From contig CAZQJQ010000017.1 of the NCBI GenBank assembly GCA_964593045.1, forward strand, positions 1-29,074: a stretch of 29,074 bases of DNA. Reading direction: 5' to 3'. The notes under the pieces are model-generated. The model had not been told where the DNA came from. It saw only the letters and a list, made by a program, of their open reading frames with translations, and did no database searches. The translations under genes were made by a program, and so were the position numbers. Below, in pieces: positions 25,091 through 29,074 of this stretch; position 1 is the stretch's first letter; the number at the start of each line of letters is the position of its first letter. This DNA comes from JAOAHC01 sp964593045. Its GTDB lineage: Bacteria > Bacillota > Clostridia > TANB77 > CAG-465.

Positions 25091-25846
25091 ATGAATAATA
25101 ATTATCATAATTATAGTAATAGTATTAATTTTGATTATACTAAACTTAACATACTATATGAAGATAATCATGTGATTGTGGTTGTAAAACCTGTTGGCGT
25201 TCCTGTACAGGCTGACAAATCTAATGATAAAGATATGTTAACATATATTAAAGAATATTTGAAAATAACATATAACAAACCAGGAGAGGTATATTTAGGA
25301 CTCATTCATAGACTAGATAGAATGGTAGGCGGAGTTATGATTTTTGCCAAAACTTCTAAAGCTGCTTCTAGATTATCTGAGTATATACGAAATAAAGAAT
25401 TTAAAAAAAGATATTATGCTATTGTAAATGGAGTATTTAATAAAGAGGATTATGGTAAAATTTTAAAACTTGAAAATTATCTTGTTAAAAATGAAAGAAT
25501 TAATATGAGTAAAGTTACAGAAAAAAATACTAATAATGCAAAACTCGCGGTTTTGGAATATACCCCTATAAAAAGTTTTGAATATAATGGTAAAAACTAT
25601 ACTTTAGTTGATATTAATTTGTTTACTGGAAGGCATCATCAAATACGTGTCCAATTTGCAGATATTCTACATCCTTTGTATGGAGATATAAAATACGGAA
25701 ACAAAATAAATAAAGTAGGAGAAAATTTAGCACTTTGGTCATATTATTTATCTATCTTTCATCCTACACAAGATGCATGTCTTGAATTTAAATATTTACC
25801 AAATGATACTCTAAATATTGATAAGATATGGAATGAGGTTTTTTAA
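25091..25846 (+). CDS. RluA-family rRNA/tRNA pseudouridine synthase
   Basis: Isomerises uridine to pseudouridine in structured RNA; the exact target cannot be read from sequence. The RluA core is clear: VVVKPVGVPVQADKS (30-44), catalytic Asp76 in LIHRLDRMVGGVMIFAKT (71-88; the usual TSG is replaced by VGG) and the late segment FTGRHHQIRVQFADILHPLYGD. There is no S4 domain at the N-terminus, which distinguishes it from RluD/RluC. The frame starts upstream at 25049, but AAGGAG at 25075-25080 fits the ATG at 25091; 251 aa. Its stop shares a base with the prfB ATG, so translation is probably coupled. Confidence 0.9.
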   Translation: MNNNYHNYSNSINFDYTKLNILYEDNHVIVVVKPVGVPVQADKSNDKDMLTYIKEYLKITYNKPGEVYLGLIHRLDRMVGGVMIFAKTSKAASRLSEYIRNKEFKKRYYAIVNGVFNKEDYGKILKLENYLVKNERINMSKVTEKNTNNAKLAVLEYTPIKSFEYNGKNYTLVDINLFTGRHHQIRVQFADILHPLYGDIKYGNKINKVGENLALWSYYLSIFHPTQDACLEFKYLPNDTLNIDKIWNEVF

Positions 25847-26964
25847 TGGATTTTGATAAATTAAAAATAATGCTAAACGATATATTGAAAAAAATACAAA
25901 AAATAAAACTGGCATTAGATATAGATAATAAAATACAACAATATAAACTACTTGAAACTAAGACCTTAGAAACAAATTTTTGGAATGAAAATAATGACTC
26001 AAAAAAAATTCTACAAAATATGAAAAATTTAAAACAGATCATATCAAAAGTAGAAAATATTGATAAAAAATACTCTGATGCTGTTTTCAATTTTGAACTT
26101 GCTGAAGAAATGAATGACATAGATAGCTATAAAGAATCAGAAAGGATTGTTGATTATTTAAATGATACATTAGCAAAATTAGAAATTGATACTTTACTAT
26201 CAGATGAATATGATGCAAATAATGCAATTGTTACAATACATCCCGGAGCAGGGGGTACTGAATCACAAGATTGGGCATTAATGTTGTATAGAATGTACAT
26301 AAAGTGGGCTCAAAAAACATTATATGAAGTTGAAGTACTTGATTTACTAGATGGAGATGAAGCGGGTATTAAAAGTGTTTCATTTATAGTAAAAGGTTTT
26401 AATGCATATGGATATTTAAAAGGAGAAAAAGGAGTACATAGACTTGTTAGAATATCTCCTTTTGATGCAAATAGTAGAAGACATACATCATTTGCAGCGG
26501 TTGATGTACTACCTGAATTATCAGATGATGTAAATATTGAAATTAGATCAGAAGATTTAGAAGTAGATACATATAGATCAAGTGGAGCTGGTGGGCAACA
26601 TGTAAATAAAACAGAATCTGCAATTAGAATTAAACACGTACCTACAGGAATAGTTGTTACATGTCAAACAGAACGTTCTCAAATTCAAAATAGAGAAAAT
26701 GCTATGAAAATGTTAAAATCTAAAATATATGATTTAGAAAAAAGAAAAAATGCGGAAAAAATTGAGGGTATTAAAGGTAAAGTAACTGATAATGCTTGGG
26801 GAAATCAAATAAGGTCATATGTATTTTGCCCATATACATTGGTAAAAGATCATAGAACTAATTATGAAGTTGGTAACGTTCAGGCTGTAATGGATGGTAA
26901 ACTTGATGATTTCATATTTGAATACTTGAAATACTCGAAAAATAATGATATAATGTATACATAA
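25846..26964 (+). CDS. prfB: Peptide chain release factor 2
   Basis: Recognises UGA and UAA stop codons and triggers peptide release. Domains in order: helical N-domain (1-115), the SPF tripeptide anticodon motif (204-206 in VRISPFD), which specifies RF2, and the catalytic GGQ (249-251 in SSGAGGQHVNKTESAIRI). Length 372 aa is normal. The coding frame is continuous through residues 20-30 (IKLALDIDNKI), where most RF2 genes carry the autoregulatory in-frame UGA and +1 shift; here codon 25 is GAT. The 5' end overlaps the pseudouridine synthase gene by 1 nt and has a weak ribosome binding site (TGAGG), so it may depend on the upstream gene. Confidence 0.96.
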   Translation: MDFDKLKIMLNDILKKIQKIKLALDIDNKIQQYKLLETKTLETNFWNENNDSKKILQNMKNLKQIISKVENIDKKYSDAVFNFELAEEMNDIDSYKESERIVDYLNDTLAKLEIDTLLSDEYDANNAIVTIHPGAGGTESQDWALMLYRMYIKWAQKTLYEVEVLDLLDGDEAGIKSVSFIVKGFNAYGYLKGEKGVHRLVRISPFDANSRRHTSFAAVDVLPELSDDVNIEIRSEDLEVDTYRSSGAGGQHVNKTESAIRIKHVPTGIVVTCQTERSQIQNRENAMKMLKSKIYDLEKRKNAEKIEGIKGKVTDNAWGNQIRSYVFCPYTLVKDHRTNYEVGNVQAVMDGKLDDFIFEYLKYSKNNDIMYT

Positions 26965-26989
26965 ATATTATATGAAGGAGTGTTAATTA

Positions 26990-27601
26990 ATGTCTGAAAA
27001 GAAAAATGTTGCATTTGATGTAGATGGTACACTATTTTGCTATGATACTTTTCATAAAAAGGTAATGAAGGATATATATGGTGACTTTCCTCTTGTAATT
27101 AGAATAGACAATATAGCTCGGAAAGTAAATAATCTTGATATACTTCCAAATACTTTTTTTATGTTAAAACTTATCATATTTTGCTATTCCATGCTTACTG
27201 TGTTTAAAGTAAATTATGATTTTGCTTTAACAAAATATCAATACGAATATGAAGAGTACTTCTTGAGACACTTGCCTTTTGAAATATTAGGGAAAATGAA
27301 TAATGCAAATTATACTCCCATTATTATTTCAAATAACCCTGTAATAATTTGTTTTAAGGACAAACTAGGTTATGAATGCATATATTCAAAGAGCAAGTTT
27401 AAGACGTTGAGAAGACTGAAAAAACAAAAAGGAATAGAGTATATGTTTGGTAATTCATTACTTGGTGATTTATTACCTGCTACTTTACTAGACATCATTG
27501 CAGTATATGTTGGAAAAGATATTCCTAAAAAAATTGTAAAGAAAGATAGAAGAATAAAACATATTAAATGTATTTTTTGTTTTTTAAAGAACCGTAGTTA
27601 A
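26990..27601 (+). CDS. HAD-superfamily hydrolase-like protein
   Basis: A 203-aa protein with the HAD nucleophile motif FDVDGTLF (9-16; D10 nucleophile, D12 acid/base). Motif II is probably IIISNN (111-116) and motif IV GNSLLGD (154-160), where GN replaces the more usual GD; a clear motif III Lys is uncertain (several Lys near 133-147). The segment 55-73 is hydrophobic and could sit in or against the membrane. The overall layout resembles PSP/SerB-like phosphatases of the HAD-IB type, substrate unknown. AAGGAG precedes the ATG. It has its own terminator. Confidence 0.8.
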   Translation: MSEKKNVAFDVDGTLFCYDTFHKKVMKDIYGDFPLVIRIDNIARKVNNLDILPNTFFMLKLIIFCYSMLTVFKVNYDFALTKYQYEYEEYFLRHLPFEILGKMNNANYTPIIISNNPVIICFKDKLGYECIYSKSKFKTLRRLKKQKGIEYMFGNSLLGDLLPATLLDIIAVYVGKDIPKKIVKKDRRIKHIKCIFCFLKNRS

Positions 27602-27620
27602 AACTATGGTTCGTTTTAAC
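27589..27620 (+). terminator. Rho-independent terminator after HAD gene
   Basis: GAACCGTAGT (27589-27598), TAAA loop, ACTATGGTTC (27603-27612, one G-U pair), then GTTTTAAC. The stem begins inside the last codons of the gene. Confidence 0.75.
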
Positions 27621-27661
27621 ATATTTATTATTATAAAATATACTATAATGAGGTGTACTAT

Positions 27662-28204
27662 ATGTTAAAAGGATTAAAACAATTATATTTAGATGCAATT
27701 AATATGAAAATAAAAGATCCGGCAGCTAAAAATATTTTAACAGTTATTTTACTATATCCAGGTTTTCATGCTCTTATTTATTATAGGGTAAGCCACTTTT
27801 TTTATAACATAAAGTTATATTTTATAGCAAGATGTATATCACAATTTGCAAGGTTTATAACAGGTATAGAGATACATCCTGGAGCAAGAATTGGTAAATG
27901 TTTATTTATTGACCATGGTATGGGAATTGTAATAGGAGAGACAAGTGAAGTAGGGGATTATTGTACAATATATCATCAAGTTACATTAGGTGGAACTGGT
28001 AAAGATATTGGGAAAAGACATCCTACTATAAAAAATAATGTTATAATTGGAGCGGGAAGTAAAATACTTGGACCTATCACAATAGGGAATAACGTGAAAA
28101 TTGGCTCAAATGCGGTTGTACTTAAAAATATAGATGACAATTCAACAGTAGTTGGAATACCTGGTAAAAAATGCGAAAAAAACAAAGAAAAAAGTAGAGC
28201 TTAG
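27662..28204 (+). CDS. cysE: Serine O-acetyltransferase (short, EpsC type)
   Basis: Transfers acetyl from acetyl-CoA to serine, the first committed step of cysteine synthesis. Left-handed beta-helix hexapeptide repeats run from about 68 to 165 (IEIHPGARIGKCLFIDHGMGIVIGETSEVGDYCTIY and on), with catalytic H85 in the FIDHGMG segment and the acetyl-CoA loop HQVTLGGTGKD (105-115). It lacks the long N-terminal helical domain of E. coli CysE, hence 180 aa. An in-frame GTG at 27653 overlaps GAGG, so the ATG at 27662 (8-nt spacing) is chosen. No cysK is next to it. Ends in a hairpin shared with the convergent abrB-type gene. Confidence 0.93.
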   Translation: MLKGLKQLYLDAINMKIKDPAAKNILTVILLYPGFHALIYYRVSHFFYNIKLYFIARCISQFARFITGIEIHPGARIGKCLFIDHGMGIVIGETSEVGDYCTIYHQVTLGGTGKDIGKRHPTIKNNVIIGAGSKILGPITIGNNVKIGSNAVVLKNIDDNSTVVGIPGKKCEKNKEKSRA

Positions 28205-28210
28205 CTCTAC
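28183..28210 (-). terminator. Terminator of the AbrB-type gene
   Basis: GTAGAGC (28194-28200), TTA, GCTCTAC (28204-28210). On the - strand it is followed by a run of T (complement of 28183-28193), so it mainly serves the - strand gene; on the + strand the downstream sequence is not T-rich. Confidence 0.75.
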
Positions 28211-28220
28211 AATTTATATT

Positions 28221-28469
28221 CTAATCCATTTGAATTGCAATTTCTTTAATACATTTTTCACATACATTTTTGCCTTTGTATGAAGCTACATTTCTAGCTT
28301 CACCACAAAAGATACAAGCTGGCATATATTTTTTTAGAATAACTGAATCACCATCTACAAATATTTCTAATGAATCTTTTATATTTATATCTAAATTTTT
28401 TCTAAGTTCCACTGGTAGAACAATTCTACCTAGCTCATCAACTTTTCTTACTACACCTGTTGATTTCAT
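28221..28469 (-). CDS. AbrB/SpoVT-type transition-state regulator with zinc-ribbon C-terminus
   Basis: An 82-aa DNA-binding protein. The N-terminal swapped-hairpin AbrB domain is near-canonical: MKSTGVVRKVDELGRIVLPVELR (1-23), then LEIFVDGDSVILKKY. Bacillus AbrB continues with a separate multimerisation domain; here the C-terminus is instead a short Cys-pair module (C52, C55, C70, C73: CIFCG and CEKC) likely to bind zinc. SpoVT would carry a GAF domain, which is absent. AAAGGAGG lies just before the ATG. Probably a global regulator of stationary phase or sporulation, by family only. Confidence 0.92.
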   Translation of the reverse strand: MKSTGVVRKVDELGRIVLPVELRKNLDINIKDSLEIFVDGDSVILKKYMPACIFCGEARNVASYKGKNVCEKCIKEIAIQMD

Positions 28470-28499
28470 ATATATCCTCCTTTTTTAAATACTTTGTAA

Positions 28500-28528
28500 A
28501 ATATACCATAAAAAACGACAAAAATCAA
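28500..28528 (-). promoter_or_regulatory. SigA-type promoter of the AbrB-type gene
   Basis: On the - strand: TTGATT (28528-28523), 17 bp ending in TGG (extended -10), TATATT (28505-28500). Confidence 0.65.
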
Positions 28529-28542
28529 CTAATTTCTTAAAA

Positions 28543-29040
28543 TTATTTGTGATAATTTTCATTATTTTTAATTTTAAATCCTCTATATATTTGTTCAAGT
28601 AAAAATATTCTAATAAGTTGATGTGGAAAAGTAAGCTTAGAAAAACAAATAGAGACATTACTTTTTAATAATACTTCATCATTTAAACCTAAACTTCCAC
28701 CAATAACAAAAACTAGAGTAGAAGATTCATATATAGAAACATTTTCAATTAAATTTGAAAATTCTGGAGATGTATACTGTTTACCTTTTAAATCTAAAAC
28801 CACAATATATGGACTTTGATATTTTGAAATTTTACTTATTATTTTATCACATTCTATTTTTTTTATATTTTCAATTTCAGTATTAGATAAGTTATTTTTA
28901 GATATCTTTTCATCTTCTAATTCAATAACCTCTAGTTTTGAGTATTTGGAAAGTCTCTTTAAATATTCATCTTGAGCTTGTCTTAAATAGTTTTCTTTTA
29001 ATTTGCCAACACATATTACCTTATATTTAACATACCCCAA
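28543..29040 (-). CDS. rlmH: 23S rRNA (pseudouridine1915-N3)-methyltransferase
   Basis: SPOUT-class (knotted) SAM methyltransferase acting on helix 69 of 23S rRNA in the whole 70S ribosome. Family features: YKVICVGKLKENYLRQAQDEYLKRLSKY at the start, VVLDLKGKQYTSPEFS, the SAM knot VFVIGGSLGLNDEVL, and the ending LTFPHQLIRIFLLEQIYRGFKIKNNENYHK. The start is unclear: the frame runs to TTG at 29070, with GTG at 29049 and TTG at 29040 also in frame. RlmH is normally about 159 aa beginning at MxIxIIxVGK, so the TTG at 29040 (166 aa) is the closest option, although GAGG is only 3 nt away from it. Confidence 0.9.
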   Translation of the reverse strand: MGYVKYKVICVGKLKENYLRQAQDEYLKRLSKYSKLEVIELEDEKISKNNLSNTEIENIKKIECDKIISKISKYQSPYIVVLDLKGKQYTSPEFSNLIENVSIYESSTLVFVIGGSLGLNDEVLLKSNVSICFSKLTFPHQLIRIFLLEQIYRGFKIKNNENYHK

Positions 29041-29074
29041 ACACCTCACAATTTGGCGTTTTGGTCGCAAAATT

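Noticed and set aside
1..29074. Defence island, prophage, CRISPR or biosynthetic cluster
   Set aside because: No cas, restriction, toxin-antitoxin, phage structural or NRPS/PKS-type genes and no direct-repeat array; the window is housekeeping and sporulation DNA.

Overview
The window is very AT-rich chromosomal DNA from a spore-forming member of the Clostridia (Bacillota). The evidence is the A+T-dominated codon use, strong AAGGAGG-type ribosome binding sites, frequent TTG/GTG starts, consensus TTGACA-N17-TATAAT promoters, and sporulation genes (a SpoIIID-type regulator, SpoVFB, an AbrB-type regulator). The gene set resembles uncultured gut-type Clostridia, but the species cannot be named from the sequence. 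Almost all genes are on the + strand and tightly packed. There is no gene-free stretch longer than 300 bases; the longest gap is 16487-16681. I see no tRNA, rRNA, CRISPR array, IS element or prophage.

Layout. 2-802: C-terminal part of a beta-helical, Gly-rich surface-type protein, cut by the window edge. 898-3296: pyrimidine-nucleoside phosphorylase, 16S rRNA methylase RsmD and a small coiled-coil protein. 3371-8483: FtsK/SpoIIIE translocase, peptide deformylase, Met-tRNA formyltransferase and RlmN, a protein-maturation and translation cluster. 8510-14783: a promoter followed by PP2C phosphatase, PASTA kinase, RsgA, a ribulose-phosphate 3-epimerase and phosphofructokinase. This is the familiar prpC-prkC-rsgA-rpe order, except that the epimerase is fused to an AlkD-like DNA-glycosylase domain. 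14801-16138: lexA with two tandem operator-like repeats inside its own promoter, then spoVFB. 16178-16486: a lone unrecognised gene on the - strand. 16682-23114: RimO, Rho, a TGS-type nucleoside kinase, an RNHCP protein and ArgS. 23254-24675: SpoIIID-like regulator, a DUF1294 membrane protein (- strand) and an unrecognised 232-aa protein. 24832-26964: L32, an RluA-type pseudouridine synthase and RF2. 26990-28204: HAD-type protein and serine acetyltransferase. 28221-29040: AbrB-type regulator and RlmH on the - strand.

Themes. Translation and ribosome quality dominate (rsmD, def, fmt, rlmN, rsgA, rimO, argS, rpmF, rluA, prfB, rlmH). A cell-wall-sensing Ser/Thr kinase-phosphatase pair and central carbon enzymes form the middle operon, followed by the SOS repressor.

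The most unusual items are the Rpe-AlkD fusion with both sets of active-site residues kept, a 32-nt perfect palindrome inside the rsgA coding sequence, the CAAAC-N4-GTTTG lexA operators, and an EF-hand-like loop in the FtsK linker.
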